In this document: positions 51,238-58,645 of the stretch, piece by piece
How positions within the stretch are numbered: the stretch's first letter is position 1
Layout: each line of letters opens with the position of its first letter
NCBI GenBank assembly: GCA_017255395.1
Contig: JAFKDC010000005.1
Span: forward strand, 147,410-211,409
Direction: 5' to 3'
DNA length: 64,000 nt
Source: Enemella evansiae
Lineage (GTDB): Bacteria; Pseudomonadota; Alphaproteobacteria; Rhodobacterales; Rhodobacteraceae
The notes under the pieces: model-generated
The model's database searches: none
What the model was told of the DNA's origin: nothing
Seen by the model: only the letters and a program-made list of their open reading frames with translations
Program-made: the position numbers and the translations under genes

Positions 51238-51679
51238 CCACCGGCGTCCCGTCCTTGCGGATGTGGTCGCCGGGGATCACCTGCCAGTCGGCAAAGCCCA
51301 TGGCGGCGTAATAGGCCAGCCCGCCGGTGTTATCGGCGGTGATCTTCGCAAGGATCGCCTGCCCGCCCCGGCTTCGGCAGTCCGCCAGCGTCTGTGCAAA
51401 CAGCGCGCGGCCCGCGCCCTTCACCGGGGCCTGCCGGTCGGTGAAGCTGCCGATGGAATAAAGCCCCTCGCCCAGATCGAAACAGACCTGAAAACCGACC
51501 ACGCGCCCGCCGCAAAGGGCGACGTTCGCGACGGCCGGCTCCTCCAGCAGATGCGCGGCAAAGGCCGGTTCCGTGAAGGGGTCCTCGTAGGCGGTCGACC
51601 CACCCAGCGCGATGGTGTGGTTCAGGATGTCGGTGCAGGCCGGCACGTCGCCCCGGCCCATGGCGCGCACGCTCAGCAT
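51209..51679 (-). CDS. GNAT-family N-acetyltransferase (phosphinothricin acetyltransferase-like)
   Basis: 156-residue acetyl-CoA-dependent transferase. It starts MLSVRAMGRGDVPACTDILN, contains the β4/β5 region VVGFQVCFDLGEGLYSIGSF, the acetyl-CoA loop VKGAGRALFAQTLADCRSRG (in place of the usual Q/R-x-x-G-x-G/A) and GLAYYAAMGFADWQVIPGDH near the end. The layout fits PAT/MnaT-like members that acetylate amino-acid-like small molecules. It overlaps the upstream HD-hydrolase gene by 7 bp. The target is unknown. Confidence 0.88.
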   Translation of the reverse strand: MLSVRAMGRGDVPACTDILNHTIALGGSTAYEDPFTEPAFAAHLLEEPAVANVALCGGRVVGFQVCFDLGEGLYSIGSFTDRQAPVKGAGRALFAQTLADCRSRGGQAILAKITADNTGGLAYYAAMGFADWQVIPGDHIRKDGTPVDRIVKRLPL

Positions 51680-52266
51680 TGCGCCAGAAGCGCCGCGTGG
51701 CGCGCGGTGAAATCGGCCCGGGTCTCGACCGGCGGGCGCAGGACGATCTGCAAATCGGCGATCATCTCCATGTCCGGCGCGCCAAAGAACCTGTCCGCCT
51801 CGGGTCGGGTAAAGCCCGCGATCTGCGTGGCCTCCATCCAGGCAGAGATGTTGTCGGCTTTCTTGATCTGCCGTTTGAGCCGCGCGGGCGTCACCGCAGG
51901 CAGGCCAAAGCGGATGTGGATCACCGCCGACAGCCGCTTGTCCAGCACGCCGTAGTCCGGCCCGACCGCCGCCTTGACCGGCGAGATCATGTCCCCGATC
52001 ACGTATTCGGGCGCATCGTGCAGCAGCGCGGTCAGCCGCTGCGCCGGGGTCGCATTGGGCACCAGCCGCCCGAACAGCGTCTCGACCAGCAGCGAGTGCT
52101 CGGCCACGGAAAACGCGAAATCGCCTTTCGTCTGGCCGTTCCAGCGCGCCACGAAGGCAAGGCCGTGGGCGATGTCCTCGATCTCGACATCGACGGGGGT
52201 CGGGTCCAGCAGGTCGAGCCTGCGGCCGGACAGCATGCGCTGCCATGCGCGGGGGGGACGGGCCAT
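51673..52266 (-). CDS. HD-domain phosphohydrolase (YfbR-like 5′-nucleotidase family)
   Basis: 197-residue metal-dependent hydrolase. The HD-type metal ligands are seen in FSVAEHSLLVETLF (His) and LTALLHDAPEYVIGDM (His-Asp), followed by ISPVKAAVGPDYGVLDKRLS and the later KKADNISAWMEA (Asp). This is the layout of YfbR-like dNMP phosphatases. The first residues LLDPTPVDVEIEDIAHGLA are typical of the alphaproteobacterial form. It overlaps the GNAT gene by 7 bp. The substrate is inferred from the family only. Confidence 0.87.
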   Translation of the reverse strand: MARPPRAWQRMLSGRRLDLLDPTPVDVEIEDIAHGLAFVARWNGQTKGDFAFSVAEHSLLVETLFGRLVPNATPAQRLTALLHDAPEYVIGDMISPVKAAVGPDYGVLDKRLSAVIHIRFGLPAVTPARLKRQIKKADNISAWMEATQIAGFTRPEADRFFGAPDMEMIADLQIVLRPPVETRADFTARHAALLAQC

Positions 52267-52278
52267 CGTGTCCTCCTC

Positions 52279-52977
52279 TCAGGATGTGGGTAGATAGAAG
52301 GCGTTGCGCTCCATGCCGCCGGCGAAGGTATAGCCCGCACCCGGCGCGTGTTCGGCAAGGAACTCGGCATACATCTTGCGCTGCCAGGGGCGCTCTGCCT
52401 CCAGCACGATCAGCGGACGGCTCTCCGACAGGATGCGCGAGGCGCCCAGCAGAGCGGGCTTTTCGTGCCCTTCGACGTCAAGATGCAGGACAGAGACGAT
52501 GCGCCCCGGCGCCACCAGACTGTCCAGCGTCACCACCTCGACGGGCGTGGTCTCTCCGGCATCGGCATCCGCGACGATCTTTGCGCGGGCGGCAGACGGG
52601 CTGCCGCCCTCTCGGGACAGTTGCAGGTTCAGCCGGTCGGGGCCTTCGCCCACGGCGACCGGGTGCAGGTCGACGTTGGTCAGGGCGTTCAGGGCGATGG
52701 TCCGCTCGGCGGCGGCCCGCGACAGCGGGTTCGGCTCGAAGCTGACGACCCGGCAGCCCGGCGCCAGCGCCCGCGACAGGGCCGGGAAGAAGTCGCCGAT
52801 GAAGGCACCGCCGGTCACGATGTCCCCGCCCCGGGCATGCCGGGCCATCAACCGCAGGGTGGCGGGCTCGTAGACCGCGCCCTGCGACAGGATCTTCGGG
52901 ATCTCGCGCTTGGCATAGGCCTCTGGCACGCAATAAAACCCGTGCTCGTTCACGCTGATCCGGTGCTCGAAGTCCAT
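52279..52977 (-). CDS. FkbM-family methyltransferase
   Basis: 232-residue SAM-dependent methyltransferase. Motif I region is ARGGDIVTGGAFIGDFFPAL, followed by GCRVVSFEPNPLSRAAAERT (acidic ribose contact), VEVVTLDSLVAPGRIVSVLH and LDVEGHEKPALLGASRIL, the FkbM hallmark with Asp-Val-Glu-Gly. The ATG at 52977 is preferred since upstream codons extend into the ahcY promoter region without a ribosome-binding site. Members methylate hydroxyls of polysaccharides or small molecules; the target here is unknown. It is divergent from ahcY. Confidence 0.85.
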   Translation of the reverse strand: MDFEHRISVNEHGFYCVPEAYAKREIPKILSQGAVYEPATLRLMARHARGGDIVTGGAFIGDFFPALSRALAPGCRVVSFEPNPLSRAAAERTIALNALTNVDLHPVAVGEGPDRLNLQLSREGGSPSAARAKIVADADAGETTPVEVVTLDSLVAPGRIVSVLHLDVEGHEKPALLGASRILSESRPLIVLEAERPWQRKMYAEFLAEHAPGAGYTFAGGMERNAFYLPTS

Positions 52978-53185
52978 CGGTGTCTGCCCGCCCTGTTGCC
53001 CCTTCTGGATAGGCCATCGCCCTGCGGTGTCAATTGCCGGGTCGAAACGCCAAGACTTGTCGGGAGAATATCCGCCGTTGCGCCAAAGCCGCACGTTGTG
53101 CCGGACCCGCCCGGGTGATAAGCGCCCGCGTGTATGACCGGCGGGAGGGCCCGACCCGGTCGAAACGCCATTCGAGGAAAGACTC

Positions 53186-54574
53186 ATGTCGCAGGATTAC
53201 GCCGTCAAGGATATCGCGCTGGCCGGTTTCGGTCGCAAGGAACTGGACATTGCCGAGACAGAGATGCCGGGCCTGATGGCCTGCCGCGCCGAATTCGGCG
53301 AGAGCAAGCCGCTGGCGGGCGCCCGCATCGTCGGCTCGCTGCACATGACGATCCAGACCGCCGTGCTGATCGAAACGCTGGTGGCCCTTGGCGCCGACGT
53401 CCGCTGGGCCTCGTGCAACATCTTCTCGACACAGGACCACGCGGCGGCGGCCATCGCCGAGGCCGGCATCCCGGTCTTCGCGGTCAAGGGCCAGTCGCTG
53501 GAAGAGCACTGGGATTACCTCGACAAGTCGTTCATGTTCGCCGAGGGCGCCAACATGATCCTCGACGACGGCGGCGACGCCACGCTCTACGTGCTGCTGG
53601 GCGCCCGCGCCGAGGCCGGTGAGGACATCATCCCGGTGCCGCAGTCCGAAGAGGAAGCGGTGATCAAGAAGCAGATCGCCAAGCGCATGAAGGAAAGCCC
53701 GGGCTGGTTCACCAAGACCCGTGACGCGATCCAGGGCGTGTCCGAGGAAACAACGACCGGCGTGCACCGCCTGTACGAACTGCAAAAGCAGGGTCAGCTG
53801 CCCTTCCCGGCGATCAACGTGAACGACTCTGTCACCAAGTCGAAGTTCGACAACAAATACGGCTGCAAGGAATCGCTGGTCGACGGCATCCGCCGCGCCA
53901 CCGACACCATGATGGCCGGCAAGGTCGCCGTGGTCTGCGGTTACGGCGACGTGGGCAAGGGCTCTGCCGCCTCTCTCGCCGGCGCCGGTGCCCGCGTGAA
54001 GGTGACCGAGGCCGACCCGATCTGCGCGCTGCAGGCGGCGATGGACGGCTTCGAGGTGGTGCTGCTGGAAGACGTGGTTGGCTCTGCCGACATCTTCATC
54101 ACCACCACCGGCAACAAGGACGTGATCCGCATCGAGCACATGCGCGAGATGAAGGACATGGCCATCGTCGGCAACATCGGCCACTTCGACAACGAGATCC
54201 AGGTCGCCGCGCTGAAGAACCACAAGTGGACCAACATCAAGGACCAGGTGGACATGATCGAGATGCCTTCGGGCAGCCGCATCATCCTGCTGTCCGAGGG
54301 CCGTCTGCTGAACCTCGGCAACGCCACCGGCCACCCCTCCTTCGTGATGTCGGCCAGCTTCACCAACCAGGTGCTGGCGCAGATCGAACTGTGGAAGAAC
54401 GGCGACGACTACAAGCCGGGCGTCTACATCCTGCCCAAGCATCTGGACGAGAAGGTCGCGCGCCTGCACCTTGGCCGGATCGGCGTGAAGCTGACGACCC
54501 TGTCGGCCGAGCAGGCCGCCTATATCGGCGTCTCGCCCGAAGGCCCGTTCAAGCCGGAACATTACCGCTACTGA
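53186..54574 (+). CDS. ahcY: S-adenosylhomocysteine hydrolase
   Basis: Splits S-adenosylhomocysteine to adenosine and homocysteine, clearing the methylation by-product. The 462-residue tetrameric enzyme shows [40 protein letters not shown], the NAD-binding [20 protein letters not shown], and the C-terminal Lys-Tyr of FKPEHYRY. The first residues [20 protein letters not shown] are also typical. GAGGAAAG lies before the ATG. It has a strong terminator after it. No SAH riboswitch pattern was found in the 208-bp gap upstream. Confidence 0.96.
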   Translation: MSQDYAVKDIALAGFGRKELDIAETEMPGLMACRAEFGESKPLAGARIVGSLHMTIQTAVLIETLVALGADVRWASCNIFSTQDHAAAAIAEAGIPVFAVKGQSLEEHWDYLDKSFMFAEGANMILDDGGDATLYVLLGARAEAGEDIIPVPQSEEEAVIKKQIAKRMKESPGWFTKTRDAIQGVSEETTTGVHRLYELQKQGQLPFPAINVNDSVTKSKFDNKYGCKESLVDGIRRATDTMMAGKVAVVCGYGDVGKGSAASLAGAGARVKVTEADPICALQAAMDGFEVVLLEDVVGSADIFITTTGNKDVIRIEHMREMKDMAIVGNIGHFDNEIQVAALKNHKWTNIKDQVDMIEMPSGSRIILLSEGRLLNLGNATGHPSFVMSASFTNQVLAQIELWKNGDDYKPGVYILPKHLDEKVARLHLGRIGVKLTTLSAEQAAYIGVSPEGPFKPEHYRY

Positions 54575-54610
54575 CCGGCAAAGGCCGGTCACAGACCCAT
54601 CCTACGGACA

Positions 54611-54637
54611 GGCCGGGCCGCTGCGCCCGGCCTTTTC
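54611..54637 (+). terminator. Rho-independent terminator of ahcY
   Basis: An 8-bp stem AGGCCGGG/CCCGGCCT with an 8-nt loop is followed directly by TTT. It starts 37 bp after the ahcY stop. Confidence 0.8.
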
Positions 54638-54713
54638 GCATTCCGGCCCCGGGGGTGACTTGCCCCCGCTGCCCCAGCCCCTAGTCTGCCCTTGCACAGC
54701 ACAGGAGGCAGGC

Positions 54714-55679
54714 ATGCGGTTCATCGTCTACGGCGTGGGCGCCGTCGGAGGCGTCGTCGCGGCGGCGCTGGCACGGTCGGGGCAAGAGGTGCTGGGCATC
54801 GCCCGCGGCGCGCAGTTGGAAACGATCCGCGCCCACGGCCTGCGCCTGAAGACACCCGAGATCGACGAGACCCACAGCCTCGACTGCGTCGGCGCGCCCG
54901 CCGGGATCGCCTTCGGCCCGGACGACGCCATCCTGATGTGCATGAAGACCCAGCACGCCGAGGCCGCGCTGGATGCGCTGGTGGCGGCGGGCGTCCGCGA
55001 CCAGCCGGTCTTCTGCCTGCAAAACGGCGTCGAGAACGAGCGCCGCGCCCTGCGCCGCTTTGCCAATGTTCACGGCGTCACCGTCATGCTGCCCGCCACC
55101 TTCCTCCAACCCGGCAAGGTGGTCTGCCATGCGCGACCGCGCTTTGGCATCTTCGACGTCGGGCGCTATCCCGGCGGCACCGATGCCGCGGACGCGGCCT
55201 TTTGCGCCGCCATGACCCGCGCCAACTTCGCCGCCTATCCACAGCCCGAGGTCATGCGGTCCAAATACGGCAAGCTTCTGATGAACCTCGGCAATATCGT
55301 GATGGCCAGCCTTGGCCCGGGGACCGAGGACGGCGGATTGCGCGACCAGTTGAAGGCCGAGGCGCAGGCCGTGCTTTCTGCCGCCGGGATTGGCGTGGAT
55401 GACGTCGGGCGCGACGATCCCCGCCGCGCCGAGCATCTCGACGTCACCGATGTTCCCGGCGAACCGCCGCTGGGCGGCTCGACCGCGCAAAGCCTGCAAC
55501 GCGGCACCGGTTCGGTGGAAACGGATTTCCTGAACGGCGAGATCGTCCTGCTTGGGCGGCTGCACGGTATCCCCACCCCCGCCAACGCGGCCATGCTGGA
55601 TCTGGCCGCCCGCATGCTGCGCGAGGATCTGCGGCCCGGCGCCCTGACCGCCGCCGACCTGCGGGCCCTGATCGGCTGA
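54714..55679 (+). CDS. Ketopantoate reductase (ApbA/PanE) family protein
   Basis: 321-residue NAD(P)H-dependent reductase. The N-terminal Rossmann motif is FIVYGVGAVGGVVAAALARS, then DDAILMCMKTQHAEAALDAL, VFCLQNGVENERRAL (with the family QNG) and KYGKLLMNLGNIVMASLGPG with the catalytic Lys. The C-terminal helical domain ends with ETDFLNGEIVLLGRLHGIPT, where PanE has the conserved Glu–Asn-Gly. GGAGGCAGG precedes the ATG. It may reduce ketopantoate in CoA synthesis or another 2-keto acid; no pan gene is adjacent. Confidence 0.88.
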   Translation: MRFIVYGVGAVGGVVAAALARSGQEVLGIARGAQLETIRAHGLRLKTPEIDETHSLDCVGAPAGIAFGPDDAILMCMKTQHAEAALDALVAAGVRDQPVFCLQNGVENERRALRRFANVHGVTVMLPATFLQPGKVVCHARPRFGIFDVGRYPGGTDAADAAFCAAMTRANFAAYPQPEVMRSKYGKLLMNLGNIVMASLGPGTEDGGLRDQLKAEAQAVLSAAGIGVDDVGRDDPRRAEHLDVTDVPGEPPLGGSTAQSLQRGTGSVETDFLNGEIVLLGRLHGIPTPANAAMLDLAARMLREDLRPGALTAADLRALIG

Positions 55680-55811
55680 CAGCGGGGAAAGCGGCGCCAG
55701 CATTTTCCTTGCCACGAGGGTCGGAACCGCTAGGCTGCCCGCATCTGCCGCGCTGGCAGCGACACACAGCAAAAGGGGCGAAGCCCCGTCACGGACCGAG
55801 GGAGTCGGACA

Positions 55812-56153
55812 ATGGGAAAACGGGACGAGTTGATCCAGAAATACGCCGAGGATCTGCGCGACAAGTGCGGAATGGAGCCGGACATGGATCTGCTGACGAA
55901 GGTCACGATCGGCTGCGGCCCGGCGATCTACAACGCGGATTCCTCGACCGTCGCCGCCAGCCAGCCCGGCGAAATCGAGACCGTGAAGGACAATTTCCTC
56001 GTCAAGAAGCTGGGCCTGTCCGACGGTCCCGAGCTGATGGAGGCGATCAACACGGTGATCGAGACCTACGGCAAGTCCGAGCGCAACAAGTACCGCGCCG
56101 TCGTCTACTACATGCTGACCAAGCATTTCGGCAAGGAAGCCGTCTACGGCTGA
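55812..56153 (+). CDS. DUF2853 family protein
   Basis: 113-residue helical protein of unknown function. Family stretches are KRDELIQKYAEDLRDKCGM at the N-terminus, VTIGCGPAIYNADSSTVAAS in the middle and KYRAVVYYMLTKHFGKEAVY at the C-terminus. It is soluble with no signal peptide. A weak GAGGGAG lies ahead of the ATG. It is monocistronic: 132 bp separate it from the reductase gene, and a terminator follows the stop. Confidence 0.88.
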   Translation: MGKRDELIQKYAEDLRDKCGMEPDMDLLTKVTIGCGPAIYNADSSTVAASQPGEIETVKDNFLVKKLGLSDGPELMEAINTVIETYGKSERNKYRAVVYYMLTKHFGKEAVYG

Positions 56154-56172
56154 GCAGTCCGGCAACGGACGA

Positions 56173-56197
56173 AAAAGGCCCCCGTGCGGGGCCTTTT
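56173..56197 (+). terminator. Rho-independent terminator of the DUF2853 gene
   Basis: A 10-bp stem AAAAGGCCCC/GGGGCCTTTT around CGTGC ends in TTTT, beginning 20 bp after the stop codon. The A and T arms make it work in both directions. Confidence 0.85.
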
Positions 56198-56207
56198 GCG
56201 TGTCCTG

Positions 56208-56735
56208 GGGTCAGGGTTCATAACCCGTAGATGACGAGAGCCGCGAGGGCGATGGCTGATAGGAAGACCTTGGTGCGACCCCTCTCGGGACATTGCTGCG
56301 CAATGCCCTGCCGGACAAGGGATCAGGCGACCGCGCGCCCCCTTTTTGGCGGCCATGCTGGTCGCCGCTCGGTGGGCCTTCAGGTCTGTCACGTCGATCA
56401 TCTCGGTCGTCTTCTCGCCGTGTCCCGCCGCCGGCCCGGCCATCATCCGCGCGAAGATGCCCTTTTCGCTCCAACGCTTCCAGCGGCTGCAGAACGTTTT
56501 GTGAGTGCCATATTCCGGCGGCGCATCTCGCCAGCGCAAGCCATTGCGATTGATGAAGATAATCCCACTCAGCACCCGCTTGTCATCAACCCGGGGCTTT
56601 CCCTGTGACTTGGAAAAGAAGGCACACAAACGTGCCATCTGCGCGTCGGTCAGCCAGAAGAGATCGCTCATGTCACCGCTCCGTTTTCGGAGGCGTGAAA
56701 CACGCAGCACAACAGGAATCAGTGCATCCTGACCC
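56208..56735 (-). mobile_element. IS5-family-like element with internal deletion
   Basis: Imperfect terminal inverted repeats GGGTCAGGGTTCAT (56208–56221) and GCATCCTGACCC (56724–56735) bound a ~530-bp remnant. It holds the first ~120 codons and the last ~20 codons of an IS5-type transposase pair. Intact relatives are usually about 850 bp, so roughly 300 bp are missing from the middle. It sits 240 bp from a tRNA gene. Confidence 0.75.
56218..56671 (-). pseudogene. IS5-family transposase, broken (middle deleted, frameshifted)
   Basis: The 5′ part reads MSDLFWLTDAQMARLCAFFS, NRNGLRWRDAPPEYGTHKTF and HRAATSMAAKKGARGR, the orfA product of IS5-type elements. The catalytic DDE region that should follow is gone. 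After the joint a different frame gives RTKVFLSAIALAALVIYGL and a stop, which is the normal C-terminus of orfB. The remnant cannot make a working transposase, but its ends might still be moved by a full copy elsewhere. Confidence 0.8.
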
Positions 56736-56978
56736 TACTCAGCGGCTGCAAACACATGTCTCCCTGTGATTCATTTGTTGTGAATCACTGAGTGAATCGC
56801 CTCAATCTATGATCGAGATGTAGTTCAAAATCGGCAGATTTCTTGGTCCCTGGGCTTCGGATCTGCAAAACGGTCCGCTGCCCTGAACACCTGCAAATTC
56901 TCGAAATATTCTTGAAAACCGATCTCTAAAAACAAATCGGTCAGCGTCGATCCTGACGCTAACTGCTTGTTCTGATGG

Positions 56979-57054
56979 TGGTGCCGCTGAAGGGACTCGA
57001 ACCCCCGACCCCATCATTACGAATGACGTGCTCTACCAGCTGAGCTACAGCGGC
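56979..57054 (-). tRNA. tRNA-Thr (anticodon CGT)
   Basis: A full cloverleaf of 76 nt including encoded CCA. The acceptor arm is GCCGCTG/CAGCGGC; the D-arm has GCTC/GAGC with AGCTGGTA; the anticodon stem CGTCA/TGATG (one G·U pair) holds the loop TTCGTAA, giving anticodon CGT for codon ACG; the T-loop is TTCGAGT. It lies between the IS remnant and hemY on the minus strand. Confidence 0.95.
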
Positions 57055-57060
57055 ACTGGT

Positions 57061-57084
57061 GGGCGGCCTCTTAGCAGGCCGCCC
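57061..57084. terminator. Hairpin between hemY and tRNA-Thr
   Basis: A perfect 9-bp stem GGGCGGCCT/AGGCCGCCC with a 6-nt loop lies 16 bp past the hemY stop and 7 bp ahead of the tRNA. There is no T tract; it could end the hemY message or mark a processing site. Confidence 0.4.
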
Positions 57085-57099
57085 GACCAAGGGGAAGGG

Positions 57100-58644
57100 C
57101 TATTTTGCCGCCGTTCGCGCCTGCGGTTCGTCCTCGACGATCTCGGCATCCTCGGCCACCGGGGCTGCCGGGGCCGCCACGGTATCCGCGCCGGGATCGG
57201 CGGTCTCAACCTCGATCACGCCGGGCACCTCGTTCTCTTCGACCGGCACGGGGGCTGTTTCGTCAACGCCGGAGCCGACCAGCAGCGGCAGCATGTTGGC
57301 GCCTGCGGGCAGCACCACCTCGGCCTGCGGCGGGGTCTTCCACGACAGCGTGTCGAAGGCCTGGCAGTTGGTGCAGATCGGCGTCCATTCGGCGTGGATC
57401 GTGTTGCAGTTGTCGCAGACCCACTGCGGGCCGCGCGGCGCGGTCAGCGCCTTGGCCAGCCAGCCACGGACCACCGCGTCGGACGCGCCCTCGCCCTTTT
57501 CGATGGCGGCCATGATCGCCAGCACGCGGGCGTCCGGGTCGGTCTGGGCCAGATCGCCAAGGGCGCGCCGCGCCTCGGGGAAGTGCTCTGCGGCGAGGTT
57601 CAGTTCCGCCCTCAGCAACTTCGTCTCGCGGTGCTCGGGGTTGATCCGGGTGAGATGCGCAAAGCGCTTCACGCGCTCGTCCGGTGTCTCGTTCGGCTCG
57701 ATGGCGGCGAAGGCGGCGGCCAGATCCGGGTGCGGATGGCTTTCCCAGGCCTTCTTGATGACCCGCACGGCGTTGCGCTTGCGGTCCTGCGCGATGTAGC
57801 CCCTGGCGGCCATGGCGGCGGCGGGGATCAGGTCGGGCGAGTTGCGGTTGGCCTCGATCGCCTGCTCGGCGGCCTTGCCGCTGGCCTCGGCGTCGTCGAT
57901 CTCTGTCGCGGCGGACAGGGCCAGAACCGCATCGCGGCGCTTGTAGACGTCACGCGGCAGCGAGCCGTGCTTCAGCTTCGCGGTCAACGTCTTGCGGGCC
58001 CCGGCCCAGTCGTGCTTTTGCGCCTGAAGCTGTAGCAGCGTGTCCTGCACCTCGGTGTGCTTGGGTTTCAGCGCGAAGGCCCGTTCCGCCAGTTGCAGGG
58101 CGGTGTCGGTGTCGCCCGCCGCCAGCTTTTGCTTCATGATCCCGCGCACGCCGACGAAGCGCGTGTTCTCGTTCTTCAGAAGGCGCTTGTAGGTCTCTTC
58201 TGCCTTGCGATGGTCGCCCGCCATCTCGGCGGCCTGCGCCGCCACCAGATCGGTCAGCTCGGGCTTTTGCAGGTATTTCTCGGCCCGTTGCGCCTTGGCG
58301 ATGGCCAGCCGACCCTCGCCCGAGGCCAGCGCCATAAGCCCCTCGGACAGCGCCTGATAGCCCTTCTTCTCGCGGTTGCGGTCGAAGTAGCGCGACAGCG
58401 AGGTTTCGTCCCCGTTGATGAACTTCAGCACGGCGATCAGCAGGCCGAGCAGCTTGAAGAACAGCCAGACGGCGACGACAAGCAGGATCGCGGCGATCAC
58501 GGATTGCAGTGGGCCAAGGGTGAATTCCATCCCCGCCACGGTGATCTGCAACCCGCCAGAGCTTTCCATCAGGTAGCCTGCGCCAAGGGTCAACGCGCCC
58601 ACGAGGGCGACGAACACGACGATCTTTATCAGTGACCAAAGCAT
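57100..58644 (-). CDS. hemY: HemY-like membrane TPR protein with C-terminal zinc ribbon
   Basis: Protein encoded with haem genes in proteobacteria, thought to organise haem-synthesis or envelope complexes. The 514-residue protein has two N-terminal membrane helices (LIKIVVFVALVGALTLGAGY and LQSVIAAILLVVAVWLFFKL), then a long TPR region with RAEKYLQKPELTDLVAAQAA and AWESHPHPDLAAAFAAIEPN. Near residue 415 a paired-cysteine element WVCDNCNTIHAEWTPICTNC looks like a zinc ribbon. The tail is acidic and disordered. It lies one base after the Mic60-like gene. Note that this is not protoporphyrinogen oxidase, which shares the name. Confidence 0.88.
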   Translation of the reverse strand: MLWSLIKIVVFVALVGALTLGAGYLMESSGGLQITVAGMEFTLGPLQSVIAAILLVVAVWLFFKLLGLLIAVLKFINGDETSLSRYFDRNREKKGYQALSEGLMALASGEGRLAIAKAQRAEKYLQKPELTDLVAAQAAEMAGDHRKAEETYKRLLKNENTRFVGVRGIMKQKLAAGDTDTALQLAERAFALKPKHTEVQDTLLQLQAQKHDWAGARKTLTAKLKHGSLPRDVYKRRDAVLALSAATEIDDAEASGKAAEQAIEANRNSPDLIPAAAMAARGYIAQDRKRNAVRVIKKAWESHPHPDLAAAFAAIEPNETPDERVKRFAHLTRINPEHRETKLLRAELNLAAEHFPEARRALGDLAQTDPDARVLAIMAAIEKGEGASDAVVRGWLAKALTAPRGPQWVCDNCNTIHAEWTPICTNCQAFDTLSWKTPPQAEVVLPAGANMLPLLVGSGVDETAPVPVEENEVPGVIEVETADPGADTVAAPAAPVAEDAEIVEDEPQARTAAK

Positions 58645-58645
58645 A

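Noticed and set aside
52978..53185. SAH or SAM riboswitch upstream of ahcY
   Set aside because: The gap was checked because such elements occur upstream of ahcY/metK in this group, but the conserved SAH core was not found. A covariance search would settle it.
53030..54592. 520-codon minus-strand frame opposite ahcY
   Set aside because: ahcY has full family motifs, a ribosome-binding site and a terminator; the antisense product has no recognisable domain.
56144..56710. 188-codon minus-strand frame as an intact gene
   Set aside because: It is the orfA part of an IS5-like transposase running through a deletion joint into unrelated sequence beyond the element's end.
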